Shown: positions 34,806 through 44,100 of the stretch, piece after piece
Position numbering within the stretch: the stretch's first letter is position 1
Layout: every line of letters starts with the position of its first letter
NCBI RefSeq assembly: GCF_001612745.1
Contig: NZ_BDBA01000004.1
Span: 62,001 to 126,000 of the forward strand
Source of the DNA: Nocardia amamiensis NBRC 102102
Lineage (GTDB): Bacteria; Actinomycetota; Actinomycetes; Mycobacteriales; Mycobacteriaceae
Reading direction: 5' to 3'
DNA: 64,000 nucleotides
Notes under the pieces: model-generated
What the model saw: only the letters and a program-made list of their open reading frames with translations
Databases searched by the model: none
What the model was told of the DNA's origin: nothing
Program-made: the position numbers and the translations under genes

Positions 34806-35897
34806 ATGCCAACGTATGGGTTGCCAGGGGCGGCCACCACCGGGAAGTCCGCGCGGCGGACGGGCGTGATCGCCCTCGCTGTTGTCGCGGTCGTGGCCGC
34901 GGTCTGGGCCGGGGCTCAGGCGGTGCGCGCGGATGATCGAATGCGGGTAACGCTGCGCACCGAGCAGATCGGCGACGGCATTGTCACTGGAGCGCGAGTG
35001 CGGCTGGACGGGGTGAATATCGGCGAAGTCACCGGCATCGAAAGTGCCGGGGCGGGGCAGCAGCAGATCACGCTGCGGTTGGATAAGTCCCAGCTCACCG
35101 GACTCACCGACACACTCGTCCTCGACTATGCGCCGTCGAACCTGTTCGGCATCAGCGAGGTCGAGTTGCGGCGCGGCCAGGGCGGTGTCCCGTTACACGA
35201 GGGCGGGAATGTCGATCTCACCGGCGCGTCGGCGTCTCGGGTCTCGAATGTCACGATGGGCAACCTGATTCGGTCGCTGGGGCAAACCACCGACCGGGTA
35301 CTGACGCCACAGCTGGCCGATGTGCTGACCGCTCTGGCCACCGATGCCAAGGCCTTCACCCCGATCTTGGAAGCCGTTGTGATGCTGAGCCGTGCGGTCG
35401 CCGAAACCCAGCGCTACGATCCGTCCTTTCTGATCGGGCAGTATGCATCCACACTGCATGGAACGGCCGAATTCGCCGGTGCCACAGTTGATCTGCTCGA
35501 CCACATCAACAACATCGAAGTCCTGCGCACCGACCAGCCGCTATTCGACTCCGGAGTCGATATGATCGCCGCCAAGCTGTTCCCCGCGATCACGAACCTG
35601 GGTTACACCGGGCAGCGGCACTACACCGGCTACAGCGACATGCTGACACCGTTGCTGAGCGTCACAGCCCAGATGGTGCCCACCCGACAGCGGTCGAGTG
35701 CGGAACTGCGAACCCTTTTGGAACGCATCGATAATTCGTTCGTCGCCACCCCGGAGGGCCCGGTTCTGCGACTCGAGCTCACCTTGCGTGGGTTTCCGGT
35801 GCTGGCCGCCCCACTGCTCGGTGCAGTGGGCAAGGGAGTCGATGTCGCGACGCCTGCACCGGGCGATCCCGCCGCGATTCCGGGAGGTACACGATGA
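34806..35897 (+). CDS. mceA: Mce protein, MceA position
   Basis: This 363-residue protein has an N-terminal membrane anchor (about 19-37, VIALAVVAVVAAVWAGAQAV), an MCE domain (about 41-120; VTGARVRLDGVNIGEVTGIE, FGISEVELRRGQ) and a long helical C-terminal region. Six such proteins form the periplasmic hexamer that guides lipids from the outer layer to the permease. The length is a little below that of mycobacterial MceA proteins. It overlaps mceB by 4 bases (ATGA). Confidence 0.9.
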   Translation: MPTYGLPGAATTGKSARRTGVIALAVVAVVAAVWAGAQAVRADDRMRVTLRTEQIGDGIVTGARVRLDGVNIGEVTGIESAGAGQQQITLRLDKSQLTGLTDTLVLDYAPSNLFGISEVELRRGQGGVPLHEGGNVDLTGASASRVSNVTMGNLIRSLGQTTDRVLTPQLADVLTALATDAKAFTPILEAVVMLSRAVAETQRYDPSFLIGQYASTLHGTAEFAGATVDLLDHINNIEVLRTDQPLFDSGVDMIAAKLFPAITNLGYTGQRHYTGYSDMLTPLLSVTAQMVPTRQRSSAELRTLLERIDNSFVATPEGPVLRLELTLRGFPVLAAPLLGAVGKGVDVATPAPGDPAAIPGGTR

Positions 35898-36901
35898 AAT
35901 CGACTGTCGGCGTCGTTTTGCGGCTCGTGGCATTCGCGGCAGTGATGGCGGTGCTGTTGGCCACGGTGGTGGCGGCGATCCAGCGGCCGGTCTCCGGGAA
36001 CACCGACTCGTTCCGCGTAATTTTCACCGACGCCAATGGTTTGAAGGCCGGCGACGATGTGCGGATGTACGGCGTGCAAGTCGGCAAGGTACTGACTATC
36101 GCGTTGGATCAGGGACGAGCCTCGGTAGGTGTGAGCGTGCAACGCGACCACCCGGTGTTCGAGACGAGCACCTTCGCGATCCGCTACCAGACGCTGACCG
36201 GCCAGCGGTATATCGACCTACGTCAACCCGCCGCGCCGGGGCAGAGGCTGGCGGCAGGCGCGACCGTCTCGCCCGAGCACACGATCCCGTCCTTCGACAT
36301 CACCACCCTGTTCAATGGGCTGCAACCGGTACTTCGGGAATTTTCGCCCAGTGCCCTCAACCAACTCGCCGAAAGCGTCCTCGCGTTGATCCAGGGCAAC
36401 GGCACCGGCCTGGGACCGGCGCTGGACGCGGTGGAACAGCTGAGCCGCTATGCCGTCGATCGGCAGGTCGTGATCTCCACGCTGGTGCGCAACCTGCATG
36501 CCATCGACGACCGGGTCGGCGGTAAGTCGCCGTATCTGGAAACTCTGATCCAGGGGCTGACCGACCTGTTCACCGTACTGGAGGAGAAACTGAAAGGTCT
36601 TGTCGACTTCGCCCTTGCCGCACCGCCGGTGCTCGGCCCCATCGACGATATGCTCGCGACCCTCGGATTCACCCCCGACACCAATCCCGACCTCGAAAAT
36701 GCCCTGCACGCCGCGTTTCCCGATCCGCAGGCGGCGACCGAAGTATTGGGCAAACTCCCCGGACTCCTGCAGGCGCTCGATGCGATGTTGCCTGCGGCCG
36801 GACCCGAAATGAACGGGACCTGTTCGAAAGGAAATGCGCCGGTGCCAGCGCAACTGCGGGTATTCATCGGCGGTCAGAGGATCGAGCTATGCAACCGTTG
36901 A
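35894..36901 (+). CDS. mceB: Mce protein, MceB position
   Basis: This 335-residue protein has a membrane anchor at about 8-28 (VLRLVAFAAVMAVLLATVVA), an MCE domain (ANGLKAGDDVRMYGVQVGKV, YQTLTGQRYIDLRQP) and a helical tail with a cysteine near the end (GTCSKGNAP ... IELCNR), as in other MceB proteins. It overlaps mceA by 4 bases and mceC by 13. Confidence 0.9.
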   Translation: MKSTVGVVLRLVAFAAVMAVLLATVVAAIQRPVSGNTDSFRVIFTDANGLKAGDDVRMYGVQVGKVLTIALDQGRASVGVSVQRDHPVFETSTFAIRYQTLTGQRYIDLRQPAAPGQRLAAGATVSPEHTIPSFDITTLFNGLQPVLREFSPSALNQLAESVLALIQGNGTGLGPALDAVEQLSRYAVDRQVVISTLVRNLHAIDDRVGGKSPYLETLIQGLTDLFTVLEEKLKGLVDFALAAPPVLGPIDDMLATLGFTPDTNPDLENALHAAFPDPQAATEVLGKLPGLLQALDAMLPAAGPEMNGTCSKGNAPVPAQLRVFIGGQRIELCNR

Positions 36902-37932
36902 TTTCAGGACTCCGCAAAAGGATTCGCCTCGCCGGCGATCGCCCCGTCGCCGATGACCGATCGGTGCGCCGCCGTGAGCTGCGGCTCGGCCTGATCGGCG
37001 CGGCCGCGGTGGTGCTGGTACTGGCTGCCTGTGGCGTCCTGTATGCGATGCCACCGGGCCGGGCGGAATACGGCGCCGATATGACCGAGGCCGGAGCCAT
37101 CCGCACCGGTGAAGACGTACGCATGGCGGGCATCACGGTCGGAACGGTCAAATCACTGGAACTGTACGACGATCGGGTGCACATGACCTTCACGGTGGAT
37201 TCCGATGTCTTCGTCGGCGATCAGTCCACCCTCGACATCCGCATGCTCACCATCGCGGGCGGTCATTATGTGGCACTGACATCGGCCGGTTCGAAACCGT
37301 TGCGCCAAAAAGTGATTGCGAAAGATCGGGTGCGCCTGCCATACACTCTCGGTCAGGCGTTCCAGGACGCGGTGACCCCGGTCCGCGATGTCGATGGTGA
37401 AACCCTGCGGCATAATCTCGGCGAGCTGCAGACGGCACTCGTCCGGAGCCCGGACGGCCTGCGACAGCTGGGACGTGCGGTGGATTCCGTCGTCGATATC
37501 CTCGACAGACAGAATGCCGACGTCTCACGGGCACTGGCGGTTTCGCAGGAGTATTTGTCTGCGATCAGCGGCAACACCGCGCTGTATGGTCGACTCAATC
37601 GCGAACTCAACCTCACTACCGACATTCTCGTCGGCAAGCGGGCCGAGCTATACGCATCGTTGGATCTGCTCGAACGGATGCTGTCGCGCCTCGCGGCGGC
37701 CGAACCGGCTTACGACAGCTCGCTGAAACCCATGCTCGACAAACTCGCCGAGGTGATCCCCGAGCTGGAGAGGCTCACCGGCCGACTCGACCAAGTCGTG
37801 GCCACCGTCGAGCACCTGGGGCAGCAGCTGCAGCAGATCGCCGGTGGACCGAATGGTCCCGCCATAGACCGATCCGCGACAACTGTGCCCGCGCCCGCAC
37901 TGTGCATTCCGGTGCCGGGGAGGTCGTGCTGA
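36889..37932 (+). CDS. mceC: Mce protein, MceC position
   Basis: This 347-residue protein has a cytoplasmic N-terminus of about 35 residues, a membrane helix (LIGAAAVVLVLAACGVLYAM), an MCE domain (TEAGAIRTGEDVRMAGITVG, MLTIAGGHYVALTS) and a helical tail ending in a short glutamine-rich coiled coil (HLGQQLQQIAGG) and a C-terminal cysteine pair. It overlaps mceB by 13 bases and shares one base with mceD. Confidence 0.9.
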   Translation: MQPLISGLRKRIRLAGDRPVADDRSVRRRELRLGLIGAAAVVLVLAACGVLYAMPPGRAEYGADMTEAGAIRTGEDVRMAGITVGTVKSLELYDDRVHMTFTVDSDVFVGDQSTLDIRMLTIAGGHYVALTSAGSKPLRQKVIAKDRVRLPYTLGQAFQDAVTPVRDVDGETLRHNLGELQTALVRSPDGLRQLGRAVDSVVDILDRQNADVSRALAVSQEYLSAISGNTALYGRLNRELNLTTDILVGKRAELYASLDLLERMLSRLAAAEPAYDSSLKPMLDKLAEVIPELERLTGRLDQVVATVEHLGQQLQQIAGGPNGPAIDRSATTVPAPALCIPVPGRSC

Positions 37933-39035
37933 TGCGCCAATTTCTTGCTTCCCGCGGATTCATGTCGGTTTCGGCCGTCTTGGTCATCGTCGTGCTCGCG
38001 GCCGCCGGGTACGTCGTGCTCACCGGCGCCGACAAGCCGATGCGCTCGTACTGCGCGATGATGCCGGACGCGGCGGGGCTCTACCTGGGCAGCCATGTCA
38101 CCATGCTCGGCATCCCGGTCGGCTCGGTGACCCGGATCGAACCGTCCGGTGACGGGGTGCGGGTCGACTTCCGAGTCGAGTCCGATCACCCGCTGCGCGG
38201 CGACGTTTCAGCGGTGACCCTGTCCGACACCTTGGTCGCCGACCGTAACCTCGCGATGCTGTCGGCACCTGAACCCGCGCCGAAGTGGGACTCCGGTCGA
38301 TGCATCACCCGCGCACTCACTCCGAAGAGCATGACCCAGACGCTGGAGGCCCTGTCGAAACTCGCGACCGAGATGAGCGCTCCGGACGACCCGGCCCGAC
38401 AGGGCACGGTCAGCGGCGGTGTTTCGGCCCTGGATACCGCCGTGTCGGGCACCGGCCCCGCACTCAACGAGTTGCTGTTCACGCTCGGTGACGCACTGAA
38501 ATCACCGGACGCCGCGATCGGACGCATCGGCGAACTGATCGATGCGATCAACACACTCGCCGCGGCGATGAAGAACAACTGGGGCGATCTCGAACATATG
38601 CTCACCCGCTTGGCCGGCATGTTGGACCAAGCCAACAATGAGGTCATCGCGCCGTTCGTCGGGATCATCGACGCGCTGCGGGTACTGCTGCCCTGGTTCA
38701 ACGACATCACCACGAAATTCGGTCGGCCGCTGCTGAACCTCGTGCGGGCGAGCGTGCCGATGGTCCGCTGGGTCGGCGCGAATGTCGGCACACTCGAGCA
38801 GTTGGTCGGCATGATTCCGACGCTGACCGACGCCTTCCGACGCTCGGTCGATCCCGGCACTGGACGGGTCGCACTCGCCTACGCTGCCCCCAAAGTGGCT
38901 CTCGCCCAACCGGATGCCGATCAGCTGTGTGCGGCGATCAACGTCGCTGTTCCCGGCCGGTGTCGCAGCGCCGAGCACGGTTTGGCCGATGTTGATCTGG
39001 TTTCGCTGGTACTGGCCATCGCGGGAACGAAATGA
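37932..39035 (+). CDS. mceD: Mce protein, MceD position
   Basis: ATG 37932 overlaps the mceC stop by one base. The 367-residue protein has an anchor at about 10-30 (FMSVSAVLVIVVLAAAGYVV), an MCE domain (DAAGLYLGSHVTMLGIPVGS, LVADRNLAM) and a long helical region (LMTRLAGMLDQANNEV-like heptads). The MCE domain begins with the Y-L-G-S variant seen in MceD proteins. It overlaps mceE by 4 bases. Confidence 0.9.
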   Translation: MRQFLASRGFMSVSAVLVIVVLAAAGYVVLTGADKPMRSYCAMMPDAAGLYLGSHVTMLGIPVGSVTRIEPSGDGVRVDFRVESDHPLRGDVSAVTLSDTLVADRNLAMLSAPEPAPKWDSGRCITRALTPKSMTQTLEALSKLATEMSAPDDPARQGTVSGGVSALDTAVSGTGPALNELLFTLGDALKSPDAAIGRIGELIDAINTLAAAMKNNWGDLEHMLTRLAGMLDQANNEVIAPFVGIIDALRVLLPWFNDITTKFGRPLLNLVRASVPMVRWVGANVGTLEQLVGMIPTLTDAFRRSVDPGTGRVALAYAAPKVALAQPDADQLCAAINVAVPGRCRSAEHGLADVDLVSLVLAIAGTK

Positions 39036-40132
39036 GGACCGGGTTGCCGCTGTCGAAAACTTCGCTCTGCAACCGCAGAAGACACTGGGGTGCAATGAAA
39101 CTCACGACGAAGCTGCTCGCGTTCGCGGTGACGGGATGCACGCTGGGAGGCTGCGCACTCGATCCGTCGGCCATTACGGTCCCGGGCATGGGCCGTGGCG
39201 ACGGTTACCGGGTGCATGTCGAGTTCGCCAACGCGCTCAACCTGCCGGGGCGGGCGAAGGTGATGGCCAACGGTGTACAGGTCGGTGACCTCGCGAAAGT
39301 GCGCGTAGTGGATCCCGCGGCCACCGCCGCAGGCCATGTGATCGCGGATATCGACATCGATCGCGCGGTGAAACTGCCCACCGCCACCACCGCACAACTG
39401 CGGCAGAACACCCTGTTGGGTGATGTTTTCATCGAGTTGACCACACCGCCGAACGGATTCGACAAAACCATCGCCGACGGCGGCACCATCCCGATCGCAC
39501 AGACGAAACCAGCCGTACAGGTGGAAGACGTCATGGCCGGCCTCGCGGCATTCGTTCAGGGCGGTGCGGTGCAGCAGTTCCAGGACCTGGTGAATCGCAT
39601 GAATGCGGTATTGCCCGAACAGCCTGCCGACAGCGCGCATATCGCGCAGGTGATCGGCGCGGACTTCACTGATGTCGCACGGCATCTCGGCGAGGTCGAC
39701 AACTTCCTCGACGGTATGGAAGCCAATGTGGCCATGGTGCTCGACCGCGATCGAGCATTGAGCGGGCTGCTGAATGAGCAGGGCGCCACGCATGTCACCT
39801 CGGCGTTGAAATCCCTGATCCTCGTGCTCGGGCTGTCCGGTGCGATGGGCGACATCGCCCACGCCTTGACCTGGATGACGCCGCTGGTGACGGCGGGCGA
39901 CGCCGCGGCGAAAGCTTTTGTGCCGTTGTTGTTCACCGATCGGCCACTGGACCTGAACGCGCCATCGAACCTCAACCGACTCGTGTCACTGCTTCGGGAC
40001 CAGATCATTCCGTTCATCGAGCACGGGCCCAAAGTGGACATCACCGGTGTCGACACCGGAAATGGAGTCCCCGCGCAGGAACAAACCAGTCGGATCATCG
40101 ATACCTTACGCATGATCGGAGCAGTGCGTTGA
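39032..40132 (+). CDS. mceE: Mce protein, MceE position, lipoprotein
   Basis: The frame begins at ATG 39032 (overlap ATGA with mceD); ATG 39095 is the alternative and gives a compact lipoprotein signal MKLTTKLLAFAVTGCTLGGC, with the lipid-bearing cysteine in LGGC. MceE proteins (LprK type) are lipoproteins, so 39095 may be the true start. The MCE domain has ANALNLPGRAKVMANGVQVG and QNTLLGDVFIELTTP. Total 366 residues from the first start. The lipid anchor helps hold the Mce hexamer in the envelope. Confidence 0.9.
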   Translation: MRTGLPLSKTSLCNRRRHWGAMKLTTKLLAFAVTGCTLGGCALDPSAITVPGMGRGDGYRVHVEFANALNLPGRAKVMANGVQVGDLAKVRVVDPAATAAGHVIADIDIDRAVKLPTATTAQLRQNTLLGDVFIELTTPPNGFDKTIADGGTIPIAQTKPAVQVEDVMAGLAAFVQGGAVQQFQDLVNRMNAVLPEQPADSAHIAQVIGADFTDVARHLGEVDNFLDGMEANVAMVLDRDRALSGLLNEQGATHVTSALKSLILVLGLSGAMGDIAHALTWMTPLVTAGDAAAKAFVPLLFTDRPLDLNAPSNLNRLVSLLRDQIIPFIEHGPKVDITGVDTGNGVPAQEQTSRIIDTLRMIGAVR

Positions 40133-41097
40133 AATCACGAATCCTCGGTCCCGCACTGTCATTGAGCAGCATCGCCGCGGTAGCACTGCTCGCTCTCGCC
40201 TACCTCACCTTCGGCGTTGTCGGCGTCGACTGGTTTACCAGCTATGACAAACTGACGATGACACTGACCAATTCGGGCAGCCTCGGTCCGCAATCACCGG
40301 TATTGCTGTCCGGGGTTCGCGTGGGGAAGGTCGTGTCCGTGCGCAACGGCGACGGCGGCGTCCAGGTCAGTATGCGAGTCCGCGACGATTACCACATCCC
40401 GGTGGCAAGCACGGTCAGCATCGAAAACCTCTCCGCGCTCGGCGAACCACAGGTCCAATTCACGCCCGTAAAGGACGCGGCCGCCCCGTATCTGCGCGAC
40501 GGACAACACATCGACACTCGGGCCATCCGGACGCCGACCTCGATACCCGAGGTGGCCCGGCAGGTGACCCATCTGATGGAACAGCTGGACCCGCAGGCGA
40601 TCGGTGACATCGTCGATACCTTCACCCGAGGACTGGCGGGCACCGAAGTGATCGTGCCGCAGCTGGCTCGATCCACCAGCCTGCTCGCCGCCACCCTGCT
40701 GTCCCGCACCGACGCCATACACAGCATGCTCATCGACCTGCAGGCGTTGGGCGCGGATATGGATTGGACCGGCCCGGCGATGAGCGCTGCCGCACCGGGC
40801 TGGAACCAGGTCGGAACATCGGCGGACAACCTCGCGCAATCCATCGAGAGACTCGTCCGGATCGGACGGATGCCGGACATGTATGTCCAAGACACCGGCC
40901 TCATCCCGTTCTCCGCCGAATTGACCGACTACCTCGAGCAGATGGGTCCCGACATGGCGAAGCTGGTGCCGGTGCTCACTCCATTGACCACGCATGCCGC
41001 CGGGCAGCTGAGTCGCGTCGACCTCAGCGCGCTGATTTCGCAAGCACTCGCCGAAACCGGGGACGGCGCCTTGCGTTTGCAGATCAACGTCAAATAA
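40129..41097 (+). CDS. mceF: Mce protein, MceF position
   Basis: This starts with TTG 40129 overlapping the mceE stop. The 322-residue protein has an anchor at about 10-33 (LSLSSIAAVALLALAYLTFG), an MCE domain (NSGSLGPQSPVLLSGVRVGK, ENLSALGEPQVQFTP) and a helical tail. It is shorter than mycobacterial MceF (about 500 residues) because the usual long C-terminal extension is missing. It completes the set of six MCE subunits. Confidence 0.88.
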   Translation: MKSRILGPALSLSSIAAVALLALAYLTFGVVGVDWFTSYDKLTMTLTNSGSLGPQSPVLLSGVRVGKVVSVRNGDGGVQVSMRVRDDYHIPVASTVSIENLSALGEPQVQFTPVKDAAAPYLRDGQHIDTRAIRTPTSIPEVARQVTHLMEQLDPQAIGDIVDTFTRGLAGTEVIVPQLARSTSLLAATLLSRTDAIHSMLIDLQALGADMDWTGPAMSAAAPGWNQVGTSADNLAQSIERLVRIGRMPDMYVQDTGLIPFSAELTDYLEQMGPDMAKLVPVLTPLTTHAAGQLSRVDLSALISQALAETGDGALRLQINVK

Positions 41098-41135
41098 CCG
41101 GCGAACAGATCGAAAACAACACCCAAGGAGCACAC

Positions 41136-41753
41136 ATGACCATCGATGTCAACGAACGAATCGACGAAGAAACGACAACTGACCGACCGGCACGGGCTGA
41201 GGACAACTCCGTAGCGACCGGGCGCGCATCGGGGACGGTGTCGATACGACTGTCCGCCATCGCACTCGGAGCCGCGATCATCGCTCTGGTGGCGGCAACG
41301 GGCGTATTCGCCGCGCTGTGGCTTTCGGCTCGTAGTGATCTCAGCGACCGCGACGCCGCCGCCGCCGCCGACCGCCGTGCCGAGCAAGTCGCCACGGATT
41401 ACGCGGTCGGCGCCTCCACCATCAACTTCCAGGACTACAACGCGTGGATCGCCAAGCTCAAGGCGAATACCAGCCCTCAGTTGGCGAATAAATTCGATGC
41501 CACCGCACCGAAACTGCAGGAAATTTTGGTGCCGTTGAAATGGTCCTCGACCGCAACACCGGTCAGCGCCGTGGTCACCTCGGAGACCGGCGGCGTATAC
41601 AAGGTGAACGTCTTCCTGAATGTCAACTCCACCAACGCCCAGACTCCCGACGGAGGCCAAACGACGGTGACGTACAACGTCACCGTCGATTCGGGTGCGG
41701 GATGGAAAATTACCGATGTCGGCGGTATGGACGGCGCCCTACCGCTGAAATGA
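41136..41753 (+). CDS. Mce-associated membrane protein
   Basis: ATG 41136 has AAGGAG 6 bases upstream. The 205-residue protein has a cytoplasmic acidic N-terminus, one membrane helix (about 38-62, LSAIALGAAIIALVAATGVF), then a coiled segment (RDAAAAADRRAEQVATDYAV) and a SnoaL/NTF2-like external domain. Mas proteins close most mce operons and stabilise the transporter. It ends 2 bases from the convergent NmrA gene, so the two transcripts meet with no room for a terminator between stops. Confidence 0.85.
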   Translation: MTIDVNERIDEETTTDRPARAEDNSVATGRASGTVSIRLSAIALGAAIIALVAATGVFAALWLSARSDLSDRDAAAAADRRAEQVATDYAVGASTINFQDYNAWIAKLKANTSPQLANKFDATAPKLQEILVPLKWSSTATPVSAVVTSETGGVYKVNVFLNVNSTNAQTPDGGQTTVTYNVTVDSGAGWKITDVGGMDGALPLK

Positions 41754-41755
41754 GC

Positions 41756-42664
41756 CTATTTCTGCTGTTGGAAGAGACTGGTGAGATGCTCTTCCAGGGT
41801 CGTCATATGGAACGACGGCGCATAGGCTGCGACCGTATTCTCCGACGCGACGGAGCCGTGGCTGTCCCAGTAACGAACCAGGGGAATGATCGATGAGAGT
41901 CGGTGTCCACGCCAGCGGAAATAAGGAAGAGCAGCCAGGAAAAGGTAGTAGGTGGGGAACCGCGGCGACGCTTTCACCGTGCGGCCCGCCGCTGTCGTCA
42001 GCAATTGCTCGACCTCGTGGACGGCGTAACTTCGTGGTGCGACGAAGTCGATATCCCCATTCACCACACGATCCTTGCAGACCAACTCTTGCACGATGAA
42101 CGGCGCCACGTCTTTTTGACTCACGTAGCTGATGTGGCGCGACTTGTCGATAGGCAACAAGAACCTGCCCTTGTTGAGCAAATCCAGCCGCGGGTCGAAA
42201 ACATCCTCCATATATGATCCGCATCGCAGCACGCTGTAGCCGACGCCACTCGACGCCAACAAGCGTTCGACCTCGAACTTGGCGTCGAGAACACCGACGC
42301 CGGTGTTCCGGCCTGCTCCCAGCGCGGAGGTGTAGATCAGGTGCTCGAGCTCGGCCGCTTTGGCGCCGGCGATCACAGCCTTCGCGGCCTCGAACTCCGT
42401 TGACGGGTCATTCTGCCGCGCGATCGGTGTCAAGAAGAATGCCGCGTCCGCGCCGTCGGCTGCCCGCGCGACATCATCCGCGTTCATCATGCTGCCGGCG
42501 ACGATCGTCGCTTCGGGATAGCGACGCGCAAGCGTATCGGCGTCGCGGGCGAGGAGGTGGACCGAGACTCCTTGTGCCAGCAGGCCGCGTACGAAGACTT
42601 CGGCCACTTGGCCTGAACACCCGATCGCGGCGATGGTTTTCCTTGGCTCGTTCAATCGAACCAC
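41756..42664 (-). CDS. NmrA-type NAD(P)-binding protein
   Basis: This 302-residue Rossmann protein has AAIGCSGQVAEVFVRGLLAQ, where the usual GxxGxxG lacks its last glycine (A), then LLARDADTLARRYPEATIVA, a typical NmrA/atypical SDR arrangement. YTSALGAG and VLRCGSYMED follow. It has no classical YxxxK pair, so it may sense or bind NAD(P) or act as a quinone reductase-like enzyme. GTG 42664 is the longest start; TTG 42655, 5 bases after AGGTGG, may be real. It is followed only by the convergent mce operon end. Confidence 0.75.
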   Translation of the reverse strand: MVRLNEPRKTIAAIGCSGQVAEVFVRGLLAQGVSVHLLARDADTLARRYPEATIVAGSMMNADDVARAADGADAAFFLTPIARQNDPSTEFEAAKAVIAGAKAAELEHLIYTSALGAGRNTGVGVLDAKFEVERLLASSGVGYSVLRCGSYMEDVFDPRLDLLNKGRFLLPIDKSRHISYVSQKDVAPFIVQELVCKDRVVNGDIDFVAPRSYAVHEVEQLLTTAAGRTVKASPRFPTYYLFLAALPYFRWRGHRLSSIIPLVRYWDSHGSVASENTVAAYAPSFHMTTLEEHLTSLFQQQK

Positions 42665-42730
42665 CTTTCCGGTATCACCGAATCTGTCCCGAGCCGCGGG
42701 CCATAAACGGCGCGGTGCGGCTGACAGATA

Positions 42731-43162
42731 TCAGGCGACGAGCCCCTGAGCCTTTTTCAGCGATTTGTCCAGGGCGCCGACGAGCGAGTTCTTGAAGACC
42801 CCGCCCATGGGGCCGTCGATCATCCCGCCGTCGATACTGGCTGTTACCTCGACCGTGGTGGTCTCGGCCTCCCCTCGCAGGCTGAGGGCGAGTGCCAGTT
42901 TGACGCCTGCCCTTGTGGTTCCGCCCATGGCGAGCGAGTGCGGCGCGTCGACATTCTCGAAAGTCCAGTCGATGGTGACCGGCATGTTCATCACGCTCGC
43001 GCTTGCGGTAGCGGTGTCGCCACTGGTGAGCTGGGCTGGGACGGCGCTCTTCCACGATTTGTGAATCACAAGCCAATCGCCCCAGCGTGCCGGATCGCCG
43101 AGGACCTTCCAGACCTCGTCGGGACTGGCCTTGTAGCTGGCGCTGGTTTGCACGGTACGCAT
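42731..43162 (-). CDS. SRPBCC (START/Bet v1-like) family protein
   Basis: ATG 43162 has AGGAG 6 bases upstream. The 143-residue protein (MRTVQTSASYKASPDEVWKV) has the polyketide-cyclase/dehydrase-type helix-grip pattern: a first strand and short helix (SPDEVWKVLGDPARWGDW), curved sheets and a long C-terminal helix (GGVFKNSLVGALDKSLKKAQ). It should bind a hydrophobic ligand in its cavity. A perfect 27-bp palindrome with the shared operator core lies 71 bases upstream, so it probably belongs to the regulon. Confidence 0.82.
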   Translation of the reverse strand: MRTVQTSASYKASPDEVWKVLGDPARWGDWLVIHKSWKSAVPAQLTSGDTATASASVMNMPVTIDWTFENVDAPHSLAMGGTTRAGVKLALALSLRGEAETTTVEVTASIDGGMIDGPMGGVFKNSLVGALDKSLKKAQGLVA

Positions 43163-43233
43163 GCGATTCTCCTGTTCTCGGAACACTCGCGATCTCGCGC
43201 ACGACGGCTGTCGCCGCGCGAAGTCCGGGTATC

Positions 43234-43260
43234 TAATTCGGATACAGTGTATCCGAATTA
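43234..43260 (-). promoter_or_regulatory. perfect 27-bp palindrome with the shared operator core, site G (SRPBCC gene)
   Basis: TAATTCGGATACA and TGTATCCGAATTA flank a central base with no mismatch. The core GGATACAGTGTATCC fits GGNNACANTGTNNCC, but the outer arms (TAATTC) differ from the other sites, and there is no TTGAC at the 13-base offset. It may bind the same regulator or a close relative such as the TetR at 43305. Confidence 0.8.
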
Positions 43261-43304
43261 AACCCGAGCGCCAAGATGGACCGAAGCAGCGGCATCCGAA
43301 CGAA

Positions 43305-44048
43305 TCAGGTGGGGTCCACCCCGTCGGCCGCCGCGTCGTGCAGTGGCACGAGGCCCGCGACGAGCAGTTGCAGGCCGAAGCGGAATTCGTTTTCCAGGGT
43401 TTGCCTCGGCAGGCAATCGGCGACGGCGATCGTGGCGGGGAATCGCGCGGGATCGAGTTGGCGGTAGAGCGCGGTGAGTGGGGTGGGGTCGATGTTGGCT
43501 TCGGTGTCGTGGCCTTGGAGCTGGGCGGCGAAGCCGATGGCATAGCGGGCAATGGTGGCGTAGACGAGTGCCGCGGACTCCGGGGGGAAGCCGTTGGCGA
43601 GCAGCAGGGCCAGGACTCGCTCGCGCAACATGAGCGAATTGGGTCCGATCGGCACCTGCTCGATGAGCAGGTGCGCGATCCCGCGGTGGCGGTTCAGGAC
43701 CGCGAAGATGGCCTCCGCGGCGGTGACGCATGCGCGCTGCCAGTCGTCATCGGGCGCGTTGTCGTCGATTTCGATCTCGCCGAGGGCCGAGTCGACCACG
43801 TGGGCGATGAGTTCGGCACGGTTGGCGACTGCTCGGTAGAGCACGGCGGTGCCTGTTTCGAGGCGTTGGGCGAGTGTGCGCATCGACAGTGCGTCGGCGC
43901 CTTCCTCGTCGATGATGCGCAGTGCGGTCCTCACGATCCGGTCGAAGGGGACCCGTGGGCGGCCGGGGGAGCGGCGAGCCGGGGTCTCGGCGGCGTCTGA
44001 ATCGGCGGTGGTCACACTCGCATTGTTGCGCATCGACGGTCTGGACAC
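43305..44048 (-). CDS. TetR family regulator, divergent from the hydrolase operon
   Basis: GTG 44048 or ATG 44033 starts the protein (247 or 242 residues). A disordered N-terminus leads to RRSPGRPRVPFDRIVRTALR and an HTH (SMRTLAQRLETGTAVLYRAV), with the tetracycline-repressor-like C-terminal fold (TetR_C class). It is divergent from the alpha/beta hydrolase operon. A 22-bp palindrome (GTGATCACTAT/ATAGTGGTCAC, 44049-44070) abuts its start and overlaps shared site C'. It could be the binder of this palindrome, of site G, or of the whole shared set. Confidence 0.85.
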   Translation of the reverse strand: MSRPSMRNNASVTTADSDAAETPARRSPGRPRVPFDRIVRTALRIIDEEGADALSMRTLAQRLETGTAVLYRAVANRAELIAHVVDSALGEIEIDDNAPDDDWQRACVTAAEAIFAVLNRHRGIAHLLIEQVPIGPNSLMLRERVLALLLANGFPPESAALVYATIARYAIGFAAQLQGHDTEANIDPTPLTALYRQLDPARFPATIAVADCLPRQTLENEFRFGLQLLVAGLVPLHDAAADGVDPT

Positions 44049-44070
44049 GTGATCACTATATAGTGGTCAC
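44049..44070. promoter_or_regulatory. 22-bp palindrome at the start of the divergent TetR gene
   Basis: GTGATCACTAT and ATAGTGGTCAC pair at 10 of 11 positions. It abuts the GTG start of the TetR gene and overlaps site C' by 13 bases, so binding of one regulator here could interfere with binding at C'. Confidence 0.65.
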
Positions 44071-44086
44071 ATTGTTGCCATTATCA
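44058..44086 (+). promoter_or_regulatory. shared 29-bp operator, upstream site C' of the hydrolase operon
   Basis: ATATAGTGGTCACA and TGTTGCCATTATCA flank a central T; core GGTCACATTGTTGCC. Its centre (44072) is exactly 43 bp from the centre of site C (44115). It also lies just upstream of the divergent TetR gene. Confidence 0.72.
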
Positions 44087-44100
44087 CTTGACCTGCGGTC

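Noticed and set aside
33077-41753. A missing ATPase in the mce operon as a sign of decay
   Set aside because: Mce ATPases (MceG type) are normally encoded elsewhere in the genome, so the operon is complete as it stands.
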